From Pratylenchus scribneri (taxonomy: Eukaryota; Nematoda; Chromadorea; Rhabditida; Pratylenchidae), in NCBI GenBank assembly GCA_030063045.1, contig JAQSEB010000050.1, forward strand, positions 1,612,001 through 1,676,000: a stretch of 64,000 nt of DNA, given 5' to 3'. Below, one piece after another: positions 49,045 to 60,433 of the stretch. The first letter of the stretch is position 1, and each line of letters begins with the position of its first letter. Both the position numbers and the translations under genes were made by a program. Below the pieces are notes generated by a model that saw nothing but the letters and a program-made list of their open reading frames with translations, was not told where the DNA came from and ran no database searches.

Positions 49045-49769
49045 GTTTTTATTTTATCTAAAATATTTGGTTGGTTTTTAATATTTACACATTATTCATT
49101 ATGGTTTATGTTGGTTACGGGCAATTAGAATTTACAAAATGCGATGAAAGTGAAAAAAGATTGAATGTAAAATAAAATTGGATGTCCTAGTTCCTAGCCT
49201 AACCTGCGATTTTATTTGCAGGATTAATTGTGATTTGTGAAAGATTGTTTAAAACATTCAAAAAAAAAAAATTAATAATGTAATGAAGATGATATTGGAA
49301 ATGAATGATGTAAATGGAAGAATGAGAAGAAAAGCTGCAAGCTGCAATGCAAATGCAACGCAAAAATCAATAAGATGAGAAGTGTACTTTTCGCTTCGAA
49401 AAATATTCCAAAAAAGTGGCAAAATTTTTGAATTTAAATTTTTTATACCATATACTTTTTTTACAAAATTCAATTGAATTTGCCGTTTTTGTTAAAAAAT
49501 TATCAAAATAAAAATGCAAAGAAGAATTTATTGATCAAATTTTATTTTTTAAAATGAAATTATCCCGATAAATAATGAAATGATGAATGAGGTAGGTATT
49601 TAATTGGAATTTAAGGGAAATTAATTAAAAATAAATTAAATAATGAATATTCTTTTGCCATTTTCTTCATTTCCTTCCAATCAATCCATTCCATTTCAAA
49701 TTCAATATTTAATCAATCCATTCTCAAACAATTTGATATTTTCTCCTGCAACTTGGCGACCTTCGATCA
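49045..49769. other. Spacer between PTR 3' end and K+ channel start
   Basis: 725 bp, strongly AT-rich, with no ORF of interest. It should contain the K+ channel promoter and the PTR 3' UTR (both genes are on the minus strand). Confidence 0.6.
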
Positions 49770-52700
49770 TTATAAAATGCCGTCGTTGCCATCGGCGATT
49801 GTTGTTGTTGTGCCATTTTGTTGTTCTTCTCCCCTCTTCCTCTTCGATCCTAAAATTGGTTCCATTTCTCCAATCATTTCCCCCATCCTTTTGACCATAT
49901 TTGGCGAGGAATCCGGTTCCTCATAGATTTGTTCATCACCGCCAATTCCCGTGAATCTATGAGGCTTTATTTCATGCCGAAAATTGGTTGGTCGATTTGA
50001 AGATGATGCAAAGGGAGAAGAAGCGTGGGCGACAGTAGCCAAAGGTGTTGGTGGTTGACTTTTCCTCCGATGCACTCTCATTTCAGTCCGGGATTCCAAT
50101 GACTATAATTTTTGGGAATATGGGTGGATTATTCGGATGTTGCATCTTAGCGCCATTTGTAATATCTCAACAAGGACTGAAACAATTTTAGTGATTTTAA
50201 TATCAAATTAAAGAGCAGACTTTTGGCTATCAAATGAATATTAATTTTATTAAAATTGGTTCAGAAGTGATGAAGTTATGGCCAAAAATCATTCAAATTT
50301 ACTTTTACTGTGAATTAGCCAAATTGTCAGTGGTTTTTTGGCCATAACTCCATCAATTTTGAACCAATTTAAATAAAATTAATATTATTTGATAGCCAAA
50401 AGTCTGCTCTTTAATTTAATACAAAATACCAAATAGTTTAGGCATTGATCAATTATAAATGTCGTCAAGTTGGGGGACATATCCAACAAATATTGCCTCA
50501 TTCTTACTTCACTGAAACTATTATTCCCACTGTCCGTTTTGCTGCCACCACCGCCCATTCCAACAACAATTCCCTCAATGTCCTTTCGCCGATTTGGTGG
50601 ACTATAAATTGGAATTGGCATTGTCGATTTGCTCCGCCGTTCCATTGGCGAATTTGGCTGTTGACTGCATTGGCTTTGTTGCCGACTATGTTGGCCAATT
50701 GCATGATGGGCGGCGGATTTGCGAGGATAATCGATGGGCGGTGGTTGATAGGCGGGTGGCACACATAAAGGAGGCCCAAATGGGCCAGATTCAAGTGGAT
50801 AAATGGCATTAGACCTGTGGAGAATGAATGGGGGATTTATTGAATGGAATAGCTGCCGAAAAACATTAAAATTACTGGAAAAAATAAATAAGGCTAGAAA
50901 TAATTCTAATGGTTTAAGAAGGTGGGGCTTTTCCTCAAGAAATTCAGGTTCATTAAATTCAAAGACTTGAAGCTTTTTTAAAGTTGAAATTTTCATAAAA
51001 TTTAAATTGGCCACTTTTTAGAGGAAACTTTTGGCTTTCTAAGGGTCTATTGCCTTCCTGGATTGGTTATTGCCTCATTTAGCTATTTGCCAAAAACCAA
51101 TACGAGTACTCAATTCTTCCCTCCCCCATTCATACTCACCCATAGCCCAATGCATTTCCACCGCCAATTGGCCAAATATTATTGGAATTTGCGGTGCCAT
51201 TTTGCCTTTGAAATGTTGGCACAAAATAAATATTTTCGGCCATTGGATCGACGGTCATTTCCGCATTCGCATTTTCATCACAAATTTGTTGGGCAAATTG
51301 GAAAATGTTGTGGAATAAATCGGAACAAAGTGCCAAAATTGTTGGCAAAAATATGCAAATTTGAAGGAAAATAATTGACGAAGAGATGACCAAAACTTTC
51401 CAAATTGCCAACAAAATTGGCGGATTTTCCATCGAATTGAAAATGAATTGAAGGGAAAAAGAGAATGGGCCAACAAAGCAGGCAAAGAAAATTGGCCACA
51501 GCGAACATTGAAAGGCGTATTGAATGCGGAGTGGGTTTTGTTGTTGCAGAGGGCCCGAATTGAAGAAATGATGGGCAAAATGAAGAAGGCAAAATGAGTT
51601 CAGGGGAATACCTTTGTTTGAAAAGGGGATATATTGAGGATGGGAAGTGTCTCATTTTAATTGTGGCCACTTTTGATGGGACTTGGCTTATGTTTAGTTC
51701 ATAGGATGCCTACGTCGAAACCGTAGTTTGTATTCGCTGGAGGCAATTGCGCCGGAAATGATGGCGCCACAAAATCTGCTTTACTGCACTTTTGGCTCTA
51801 ATTCATTATGGCCATAATTTCTGAGGCAAGCGCCTTCATCATTACGGTTTGGGTGTAGGCCTCCTATGAACTAAATATATGCCAAGTCTCATCAAAAGTG
51901 GCAACAATTAAAGTGTTATTTCCTTTGTGATATGGGAGGGAAGGGATTGGTTGTAGCTCAACGAGGCAAGAGCCAAAATGAGAAGGCGATATGCCATTTT
52001 AAAGCTCTAAATGACCTCTAAAAAGTGGCTTCACTAATTTTTAAAATTTTAAAATATTTGTAAAATAATGGAATTTTTCTCAAAAATGCGGGTTTATCAC
52101 ATTCAAAGACATGTCAATTTCTTTAAAGTTGGAATTTATAAAATTCAAAATGGCCTCTTTATAGAGGACATTTTGGGCTTTCTATTGGTATATTGCCTTC
52201 ATAAATTGGTTACTACCTCGTTGAAATACGAGCTAAAACCAAATGCAGGTATAACCGGCAGTTAGAAGATTAGTGATTTCCCTTGATTTTCATCAAAAGA
52301 GATACCGTATTCCTTCTTCTTCATCTTATTTATAGCTGACAGAAGGAAAAAATATATTCCTTTGATTTTATTCTAGGGCAAGGAAAATTTGTACCCTCTT
52401 TATCTTTATTTTCAATAAGAGGAAAAGTTAAAAGTACCACTGATTACGCATCTGCATTAGTTTTTGACCTGCAGCTCAATGAGGCGATAGTCAATTTAGT
52501 AAGGCGATATATCTTTTTAAAAAACCTTAAAAATATTACAAAAAGTGGCAGTGAATTGTTATGAATTTCTTCTTTTAAATTTAGCAATTCGTCTTTAAGT
52601 ATAATAAACCCGAATTTATAGAAGAAAAGCCCCTTTTTCTACAAATTATTTTAATATTTCAAAAAATTATTTGCCTCAATTTAATTCCGCCTATTTGCAC

Positions 52701-55700
52701 TAAAATAATTCCGCCTGTTTTGCCGCAAAATAATTCCGCCTATTTGCCCTAAAATAATTCCACCTATTTGCCCCAAAATAATTCCGCCTATCTGCACCAA
52801 AATAATTCCGCCTATTTGCCCTAAAATAATTCCGCCTATTTGCCCCAAAATAATTCAGCCTGTTTTGTGTTTTTGCACTATTTCCGCCTATTTTTTTGCA
52901 CTAATTCCGCCTGTTTTGTGTTTTTGCACTAATTCCGCCTGTTTTGTGTTTTTGCACTATTTCCGCCTGTTTTGTGTTTTTGCACTATTTCCGCCTGTTT
53001 TGTGTTTTTGCACTATTTCCGCCTGTTTTGTGTTTTTGCACTATTTCCGCCTGTTTTGTGTTTTTGCACTATTTCCGCCTGTTTTGTGTTTTTGCACTAT
53101 TTCCGCCTGTTTTGTGTTTTTGCACTATTTCCGCCTGATTTGTGTTTTTGCACTATTTCCGCCTGTTTTGTGTTTTTGCACTAATTCCGCCTGTTTTTGT
53201 TGCCCCAAAATAATTCCGCCTACATATTTGCCCTACCCCACTTTCTACCTAATCGCCCTGTCAGTTTATAAATCAAATATTGCCTCACTCTGCCTTTTTT
53301 AAACTCACATTTTTTCCTCTTCTAATGGCTTCTTTCCCTTCACATTATTGCCACATTTTCCCGTAGGAAATATGGTATTTCGGTAAAGGGGGGGGGGGGG
53401 GGACAAACCGTAGGCGACCAAAGTGCCAAGGGTGAGGATGTTGAGTGGGACGGAAATGAGGGATGAACAAATGGAAAAAACGGAGGCAGAAATGAACAAA
53501 TTTGAGGCAAAAAGACAAATGGCCAAAGCCGGTTGAAAGGCGGAGAGAAGGGCGGAAAGGATTGAAAGCAAAAAGATGGCCGAAAGAAGGCGAGGAAGAA
53601 CCTGGAAAAAATAGGAAAAATGGGAAATTTAGAGGGAATTGGCATTTGCACTTGAATATCGTGTTCGAGGGAAAATGTGAATGGCACTTCGAGGAAGAGG
53701 GGAAGGCCCATTTGGCGGGCACGTTCCAACAAAGAACGAATGAGGAATTCACTGAAAAATGTACAAAAATGGATCCACCCTCATCAGGCGTTGATCTCAG
53801 AACAACTTAACTTGGCGACTGACCAGTGACCAACTTGTCGCCGTTCAGAATAACTCATCAAGCAATGAATGATTTTTGAAATTTTAATATCAAATTAAAG
53901 AGCAGACTTTTGGCTATCAAATAATATAATTTTTTTTAAATTGGCTCAGAATTGATGAAGTTAATGCCAAAAATCCATTTAAAATGACCTTTAACTATGG
54001 ATTAGCGAAATGTTCAATAGTTTTTTGGCCATAACTTCATAAATTCTCAATCAATTTACATAAAATTAATATCATTGGATAGCCAAAATACTGCTCTTTA
54101 ATTTGATACTAAAATTATCAAAATTGGTTCTGTCATTGATGAGATATTTTAAATTGCGTCAAGATAGCTCAGCGATAAAGTTTGGACATATCCCCGTACT
54201 CACCTTTGCTCTCGACCTTTAGCCGTTAATTCCAAATACATTCTCGACCTTTGAAATGTGGAATTAATTGGGACCAAAAGAATGGGAAAATGAACCGATG
54301 AATTTGTCCCTGGGAAATGCGCAAATCCGTTGTGAATTTACGGAATTGATCGGATTGAAGAAAAACATGGGTCAAAAGGGGAATCGAGGATTCCTTGGAA
54401 AAATTGGAAAAATATTTTCAAAAATACCAAAATTTACCTCATCAATTTGATAGGAAACGGTCTTCTGGAATTTGTCGAATTCCGAAAGCCAACTGACCGA
54501 ACGGCTGGCCAATTCTGCCTCCTTTGAAAGAACAAAATGATGGCCAAATTAAATTTACCATATTTCCTCTATTAGTGGCCCCGGGGCCTACTATTTTTCA
54601 GAAACCCTCGAAAGGAGACAAAAAATTCATATTTCTACTTTTTTTCATCTCAAAAATTATCAAGGCTATTATTAGAAGGAGGGGCTCTTATTTTTCAAAT
54701 CCTCCAAAGGAGGGTTACTATTAGAGGGCGAGAGGCTTCTTGGGGTAATATTAGAGGAAATACGGTAAAATGAATGCACCCAAAATTACCACTGGCCAAT
54801 TTAGCAATGCAAAAATTTGTTCCTTCCTCTCCAAATAGTCAATTGGGCCATCGAAATTCAGCTCTAAATTTGCCATTCTTCTTTCATTAAATAATGAACA
54901 AAAGTACCCAAATAATCTTCGTATTTTTGAAATGCCCCCCGGAATTCATTGATGAATGCTTTTGATTGGCCATTTGGAGGCACAAATTGACTGGGCTCGA
55001 GGCGAATTCGAGTGTTGGTCAAACCCAAAATGACAAAACCAATGCAACAAACGCAAAAAAGGGCAAATGCCAAAGTTCGAACATTTGGCCCACAGGCAAA
55101 TTGGCCAAATCGTCGGGCAAATGTTGGCCTCAAATCGGCCAACTTTTCGTGCAAACGGGCACAGGTATGGCCATCATAGTCGAACATTTGCTTCTCTGTT
55201 TTTTTTAATATTTTAAAAGGGAAATATTGAAATGGAAAATAGAATTCAAAGTGCCGAAAAAAAGAGAATCAAATGACAAATCTTGTAAAAATGTTTTATT
55301 TTTGATTATATTTTGGTTTGGATTAGGTTTAACCAATTCTAATTTAGTTTTAAACCATTAAACCAAAAATGAGTTTAAACCGTTTAATACCCTTTAATTG
55401 TTGACCAACCATAACAAATTATATATCATTCAATGCGTCTTGACCAACTCTATCCAATTTTGGGTATATATGTTTTTTGGGAATTTAGGACGCTAACCTT
55501 AAATCTTTATTCATTAATTATTATGTACTCTTTTTCAACAATTTCTATAACGTTTTCGGCAATTAAAAGCCACTGACTGACCATTGAATGCTTGATCGCC
55601 GCTTCCGCAAATTTGAAACCATTTTAGGCCGGATGCAATTCGGCGAGCGGTGCCAAGCCAACAAACAAGTAAAAAGGACAAAATGAAAAGGAGAAGTGAA

Positions 55701-58700
55701 ACGAGGCCAGCAGAAAAGGCCAAAAAGAATTGGAGTAGGAAAACACTTTGGACAAGGAAGGCAGAAATTACTGTAAAAAATGGAATGGAGGGAATAATGA
55801 TGGACACAAACGGCAAAAGATGATGAGCCAAAGGAGGCCAAGTACAACATTTGGACCATCCCAAATGGCAAGGAAAGCCTTTTTGTGGGAAATGTTCAAA
55901 TTGGGCAGTGGTATTTTGGACACAAACCATTTTTTCGGTTGGATGCATTGCAATGCCGGAATAGCGTTCAAAGGCGGAATCAATAGAGGCAAAGGCCAAA
56001 ACGGCGATTGGGGCCAATGCATAGGGCAATGGGAAAATTATGGGATTGAAGCGAGTGGCACTGGCCAAATGGACAGAATAGGCAAAAATGATGGAAAAAA
56101 GGAGGACAAAAGATTGTTGAATGCCCAAAAATGGTCGACTCTTTGTTGGATTTGAAAATTAAATAAAGGAAATTTTGATGAATTTGGAGGGGAGTCGAAT
56201 TGCCTTTTATGTATTTCATCTAATTCCGCCTATTTGCCTCAAAATAATTCCGCCTATTTGCCCCAAAATAATTCCGCCTATTTGCCCCAAAATAATTCCG
56301 CCTATTTTGCCCCAAAATAATTCCGCCTATTTTGCCCCAAAATAATTCCGCCTATTTGCCCCAAAATAATTCCGCCTATTTTGCCCCAAAATAATTCCGC
56401 CTATTTGCCCCAAAATAATTCCGCCTATTTGCCCCAAAATAATTCCGCCTATTTGCCCCAAAATAATTCCGCCTATTTGCCCCAAAATAATTCCGCCTAT
56501 TTTGCCCCAAAATAATTCCGCCTGTTTTGCCCCAAAATAATTCCGCCTATTTTGCCTCAAAATAATTCCGCCTATTTTGCCTCAAAATAATTCCACCTAT
56601 TTGCCCCAAAATAATTCCACCTATTTGCCCCAAAATAATTCCGCCTATTTTGCCCCAAAATAATTCCGCCTATTTTGTGTTTCACCTTTCTAATTCCGCC
56701 AATTTACCTCATATGCACTCGGCCGACATTGAATGATTGTTAAAATGGCGGAAATTGCCAACCAAGAAAGGGCTATTCTCCAATGGATCCCTTTGAAGGC
56801 AAATTCAATTTCATCCGAAAGACGTTGAGAAGACCAAAAATTGGTGGATAAAATTGGCTGGTGGATAGACTCTTTGTGCTGAGAATGGAGATGCGTAAAA
56901 TTGACCACCTTAAAAATTTATAAAAAAGCGAGGAAGAGAAAATTCGAACAATTCGCCTCAATCGCCTTTCGAAGGCGTCCACTAATGTTGGCTTCAGCTG
57001 GGCTCGAAGTTTGATGCGCATCAAAAGTGAATGTGCCCGTCGAAGGAAGGATGGATTTGAAGGGTCCATTTGGGCATGGCCAATTGTTCCGGCCAAGAAC
57101 AATTTCCCACCGGTATTCTCATTTATTGTTGTGTCATTTTCGGCCAATATAATTGTTGCCTCCGGGAAATGCCAATCCAAATCGGCTTTGGCCAAATGTT
57201 CCAGCACTGGGTCAATTCGACATTGGCGGCACAAATCCCACCACTTTTTTGGGGGTATTTTAATTAAAATTACCTTCCCCATTTTTCCTACTTTATATAT
57301 TTGTTTTTGGTGCTGAATGGTGATGTCCTGGATTTGACGGAAAAGTTGGATGGCCGCCGGGACAACATTTGGTGGGAAAATTGAACCATTCAATGGAGCA
57401 TCACTTTGAATATAGGGAAATGATGGAATTTAAAAGGGGTACACCATAACTTGGCGCCATTTACAATAACTTATCAAGAATTGAACCAATTTCAATTATT
57501 TTTATAACAAATTAAAGAGCAGACTTTTGGCTATCAAATTGATATTAATTTTATTTAAACTGGTTCATAATTGATAGAGTTATGCCCAAAAAATTCAGTG
57601 AAAATTTGGCTAATCCATCGTAAAGGTCATTTTAGATGGTTTTTTGGGCATAACTTCATCAATTCTGAGCCAATTTAATAAAATTAATATCATTGAATAG
57701 CCAAAAGTCTGCTCTTTAATTTGATATTTAAATCATTAAAATTGGCTTAATCCTAATGAATAAACGGCCACAAGTTGCCCCAGCACTTGTGGCCTACTCC
57801 ATTAAACGAAGCCAATCCTCCCCAACCTTGTGGTGGACAAAAGGATGGCAAATTGGTTGGCCGAATTCCATTGGGGAGCATCGAATGCGGGATTATCTTC
57901 CGGAAAGTTATCTCCCAAAATGTTGGGACGATTGGCCAAAAAACATCCCCCATTTGGGTCGACACCAAATTTGAGGGAATCCATCGGGAAATGAAATCGG
58001 ATGGGCCCTGGGGGCCAAGCAGAGGTGCAAAACAGGAGGCTAACAGCGAGAAGGGCCAATGGCAAAAACTGTTCAAGGGAATTGAAAGAATTTTGAATGG
58101 ATTTGGAGGGAATTTGATAGGAAGGGAAACAATGAAGCTAAAGAGGAATTATTAGCAGTACTTGGGCAATTATTTTGGCCATAACTCAAGAAGGAAGTAA
58201 CCAATTTAGGAAGGCGATATGCCATTCGAAAGCCCTAAATGCCCTCTAAAAAGTGGCTAACTAATTTTTTTAAAATTTAAATTATTTTGTAAAATAAGCG
58301 ACTTTACCCTCAAAAAATGCGGATTTATTACATTCAAAGATTAATAACTAAATTAAAAAGAGAAATTTAAAATTTAATAGGCCATTTTTAGAGGAAACTT
58401 TCAGCTTTCAAATGGTATATTGCCTTCCTGAATTGGTTATTGTCTCACTGAGATATGACCAAAAGAATGGCCAAGTCACTGGAATTTGTCCCCTACCGAC
58501 CAGAAAGAATTTAGGGGCGATGGCGCTGGTCTTGACGAGATGGAAAAGAAGCCGCTTGCAGAGGACCTCAATGCCATGTAACATTTGCACTTTATAAAGG
58601 AGGGGAATTCCTATGAAAATAGGATTTTGCCATCATCCAATTTCCCAGAATCAAACTTTGGCCTTCCCCCTCCTTTCGCATAAAATGATGATCACTGTTT

Positions 58701-58946
58701 GGAGGTGAGGCCCATTGTGGGCCAAATGGATGTGGACTTTGGCCAATAGCAACATTTTTGTCCGGTTGAATGCAAATTTGATGGTAAAATGCAGGCATTG
58801 AAGAGGCACCTGATTGTTGGCCTTCCATCCCAATTTCCACCCCAAAATCGTCTTCATTGCCCACTTTTGGTGGCTCTTTTTGGAGGACAATGCCGTCCGG
58901 CTCATCAGATGCCGGAGGAGGAAATGATGGATGTGAAACACTTTGC
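49770..58946 (-). CDS. Patched-related (PTR) membrane protein
   Basis: RND-superfamily protein with a sterol-sensing-type domain, of the PTR group that is expanded in nematodes and linked to cuticle and lipid trafficking. Order on the minus strand: N-terminal cytosolic part (about 58946-58660, 58500-58612); TM1 FLPLALLAVSLLFCTSA (about 58075); first lumenal/extracellular domain (57.0-57.4 kb: KKWWDLCRQCRIDPVLEHL, GGKLFLAGTIGHAQMD); RIALSWLAISAILTIIQC; the sterol-sensing-like block (FNPIIFPLPYALAPIAVLAF, 55.6-56.15 kb). An intron with repeat D (about 55200-55610) follows. The second half begins EKQMFDYDGHTCARLHEKL with TM7 (NVRTLAFALFCVCCIGFVIL) and continues to RLEPSQFVPPNGQSKAF. A second transmembrane block lies at 51.2-51.6 and 53.4-53.75 kb. 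A polar tail ends at the stop in 49770. Many junctions are approximate and the 5' exon is not located; an ATG frame at 59540-59722 (RRFGRMFRGWV) is a candidate. Confidence 0.75.
50138..50475. mobile_element. Foldback element FB-A (PTR intron)
   Basis: Full-length: TAGCGCCATTTGTAATATCT ... AATTAAAGAGCAGACTTTTG ... TTGGCCATAACTCCATCAAT ... AATTATAAATGTCGTCAAGT. The loop is GTGAATTAGCCAAATTGTCA. It sits between the exon ending near 50480 and the last PTR exon. Confidence 0.85.
50855..51100. mobile_element. Foldback element FB-B, shortened copy (PTR intron)
   Basis: The right arm is clear (TTTGGCTTTCTAAGGGTCTA, TTGCCTTCCTGGATTGGTTA); the left arm is degraded. Confidence 0.6.
51680..51920. repeat. 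Inverted repeat of a different type (PTR intron)
   Basis: ACTTGGCTTATGTTTAGTTC at 51682 is mirrored by AACTAAATATATGCCAAGTC near 51870, with GAGGCAATTGCGCC / GAGGCAAGCGCCTT in between. Related sequence occurs at about 39340-39440. Confidence 0.5.
51950..52680. mobile_element. Composite foldback B-E-B element (PTR intron)
   Basis: FB-B (about 51950-52250), module E (about 52260-52440, with CCCTTGATTTTCATCAAAAG and GATACCGTATTCC), then an FB-B half (about 52450-52675). The last half runs directly into minisatellite array 6, where a right arm would be expected. Confidence 0.7.
52680..53225. repeat. Minisatellite array 6, mixed unit types (PTR intron)
   Basis: Starts with about seven 24-bp units (CCCCAAAATAATTCCGCCTA), then about 13 units of about 28 bp (TTTTGTGTTTTTGCACTATT plus TCCGCCTG), then one 24-bp-type unit. 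It is the only array in which the CCCCAAAAT type and the TTTTTGCACT type meet in blocks. Confidence 0.95.
53820..54168. mobile_element. Foldback element FB-A (PTR intron)
   Basis: Full-length: CAACTTGTCGCCGTTCAGAA, ATAACTCATCAAGCAATGAA ... AATTAAAGAGCAGACTTTTG ... GGATAGCCAAAATACTGCTC ... ATTGATGAGATATTTTAAAT then TGCGTCAAG. Confidence 0.85.
54555..54772. mobile_element. Family C element (PTR intron)
   Basis: The left end ACCATATTTCCTCTATTAGT and the right end ATATTAGAGGAAATACGGTA form terminal inverted repeats of about 20 bp. The interior has TTTTTCAGAAACCCTCGAAA and GGCTATTATTAGAAGGAGGG. This is the cleanest short copy of the family. Confidence 0.75.
55290..55495. repeat. Dispersed repeat D (PTR intron)
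   Basis: TTTAAACCGTTTAATACCCT, TTGTTGACCAACCATAACAA, CATTCAATGCGTCTTGACCA and CTCTATCCAATTTTGGGTAT. Same orientation as the copy at 12715. Confidence 0.75.
56220..56692. repeat. 24-bp minisatellite array 7 (PTR intron)
   Basis: About 19 copies of AATTCCGCCTATTTGCCCCA plus AAAT. A 25-bp variant (CTATTTTGCC) and CTCAAAAT variants are interspersed. It lies between two PTR exons of the sterol-sensing half. Confidence 0.96.
57440..57778. mobile_element. Foldback element FB-A (PTR intron)
   Basis: Full-length: TAACTTGGCGCCATTTACAA ... CAAATTAAAGAGCAGACTTT ... TAGCCAAAAGTCTGCTCTTT ... AATCCTAATGAATAAACGGC then CACAAGTTGCC. Confidence 0.85.
58155..58475. mobile_element. Foldback element FB-B (PTR intron)
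   Basis: Left arm GGCCATAACTCAAGAAGGAA, AATTTAGGAAGGCGATATGC; right arm TTTCAAATGGTATATTGCCT, CACTGAGATATGACCAAAAG. Confidence 0.78.
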
Positions 58947-59019
58947 TGAAATTAAAATGAATGGAGGATTATGGGTGGATTGTATTTGTTTCAATACTGC
59001 CGCCATTTCAATTAACATT

Positions 59020-59335
59020 CTTTTGTTCATATCTCAGCGAGGCAATAGCTAATCTGGGGAGGCGATAAACCATTTTAAAGCCCAGAGTACCCTTTATAAA
59101 GTGGCCTATTTGTCATTTAATGAAATTTTGATTTTAAAAAAATTATAGGTCTTTGAGTGTAATAAACCCAAATTTCTGAGGTAAAGCCGCTTATTTTAGA
59201 AATTATTTAGAATTTTCAAAAATTAGGAAGGCCACTTTTAGGCCTCTTTTTAGAGTACATTTAGTGCTTTCAAATGGCATATTGCCTTCTCGATTTGGTT
59301 GATGCCTCGCTGAGATATGATCAAAAGAATGGTGC
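59020..59335. mobile_element. Foldback element FB-B
   Basis: Left arm TTCATATCTCAGCGAGGCAA, GGGGAGGCGATAAACCATTT; right arm TTTCAAATGGCATATTGCCT, CTCGCTGAGATATGATCAAA. Confidence 0.78.
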
Positions 59336-60179
59336 AGGTACTCAAAATTTGAGGGATAAAATGCTAACCCGAATTATTCGATTGCGCCTTTCTGGTTTAG
59401 GAGTGACGGATGAAGGATTATTTGTGGCCATATTCAAAGAAGGCACATTCAACAGTAACAAAGCATGAATTGATTTGTTGGAGGAAATATGGCGAACAAT
59501 AAAATGAATAAATAAATTTGGTTGATGGCTAAAACCCGATCATTCCCTTCGAAGTAAGATGGAAGGAATATAGACGAATGGAAGGGAAGAAGAAGATGAT
59601 TGAAGAATTGCGGCGGAAGGCGCTGATGATGATTTGCCAGCCACTTGTTGATGCATGCCAAACCCAAAAGAAGACACCCACCCCCGAAACATGCGCCCAA
59701 ACCGCCGCGCATTCATTTCCACATCTTCAAAACAATCCCCCCACGGGATGACTTCCCTTTGACCTGATTAATTGGTGGCATACCCCTCTCTTCCTTCTTT
59801 TCTTTTTCAAGTTTGCATATTTTCGGCGGACCAAACCAAAATGATTAGGGTAGAGAATTTGAAAGAGGCGAATAGGGGGATTCACAGCTGGGAATTGAAA
59901 GAATTTTGAAGGGAAAGTTGGAAATTGAAGAATTGTAAATGAAAGAATGTGAAGAATGGGCAATTAAAATGTGGGATTTTTGGGCATTTGGCCTAATAAA
60001 TGTTGGCGAATCAAATTGGAGGGGGAGGGGCCCAAAAAGTGTTCCGAAAGTAGTAAAATTGGCAATCGAATAGCAACAAATCTCATAGAAATGAGATTCA
60101 GGAAAGCTACACATAGGCTCATTCGATTCGAAATTGTCGATTTACTTAAGAATTTTTCAATTTTAAAAATTTTTATTAA

Positions 60180-60282
60180 GGCTAGCTTCTTGAAAAAAAT
60201 CACTGTTCCTGCAGGGAATCGAACCCTCGACCAAAAAGTTGAGAACCTATCGCCTTACCAATTACACCAACACGACCTTAAC
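60180..60282 (-). repeat. tRNA-like sequence with perfect B-box
   Basis: The minus strand has an A-box-like TTGGTGTAATTGGTAAGG and a perfect B-box GGTTCGATTCC, spaced as in a tRNA with an extended variable region. The 5' and 3' ends (GTCGTG against CAGGAACA) do not pair as an acceptor stem. Either a tRNA-derived SINE head or a pseudogene; a real tRNA gene is not supported. Confidence 0.5.
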
Positions 60283-60433
60283 AGTTTCGATAAAAAAATA
60301 ATATTTGAGAGTGAAGACACAATTCGCTTCAAAATATCCACATAATAAACAATAAACAAATCATCATAAAAATAAATCATTCATAAAAAAAATAAAAACA
60401 TTTGTCTAATATTCCATAAATTAATTAATAGAA

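Larger units (their letters stand above)
58947..60433. other. Divergent region PTR / GMAP-210
   Basis: Holds an FB-B copy (59020-59335), a possible 5' exon of the PTR gene (minus strand, 59540-59722), a stop-poor stretch with no recognised product (59730-60110), and a tRNA-like sequence (60180-60282). AT-rich sequence leads to the GMAP-210 start. Confidence 0.5.

Noticed and set aside
55187..55535. Two separate PTR-like genes meeting here
   Set aside because: The ATG at 55187 lies inside an exon that begins with an acceptor (AAACAG) near 55200, and its TM7 segment is the expected second half of the upstream protein. One gene with a repeat-filled intron is the simpler reading.
60180..60282. 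Functional tRNA gene
   Set aside because: A- and B-boxes are good, but the ends do not form an acceptor stem and the middle region is not a normal anticodon arm. SINE head or pseudogene is more likely.
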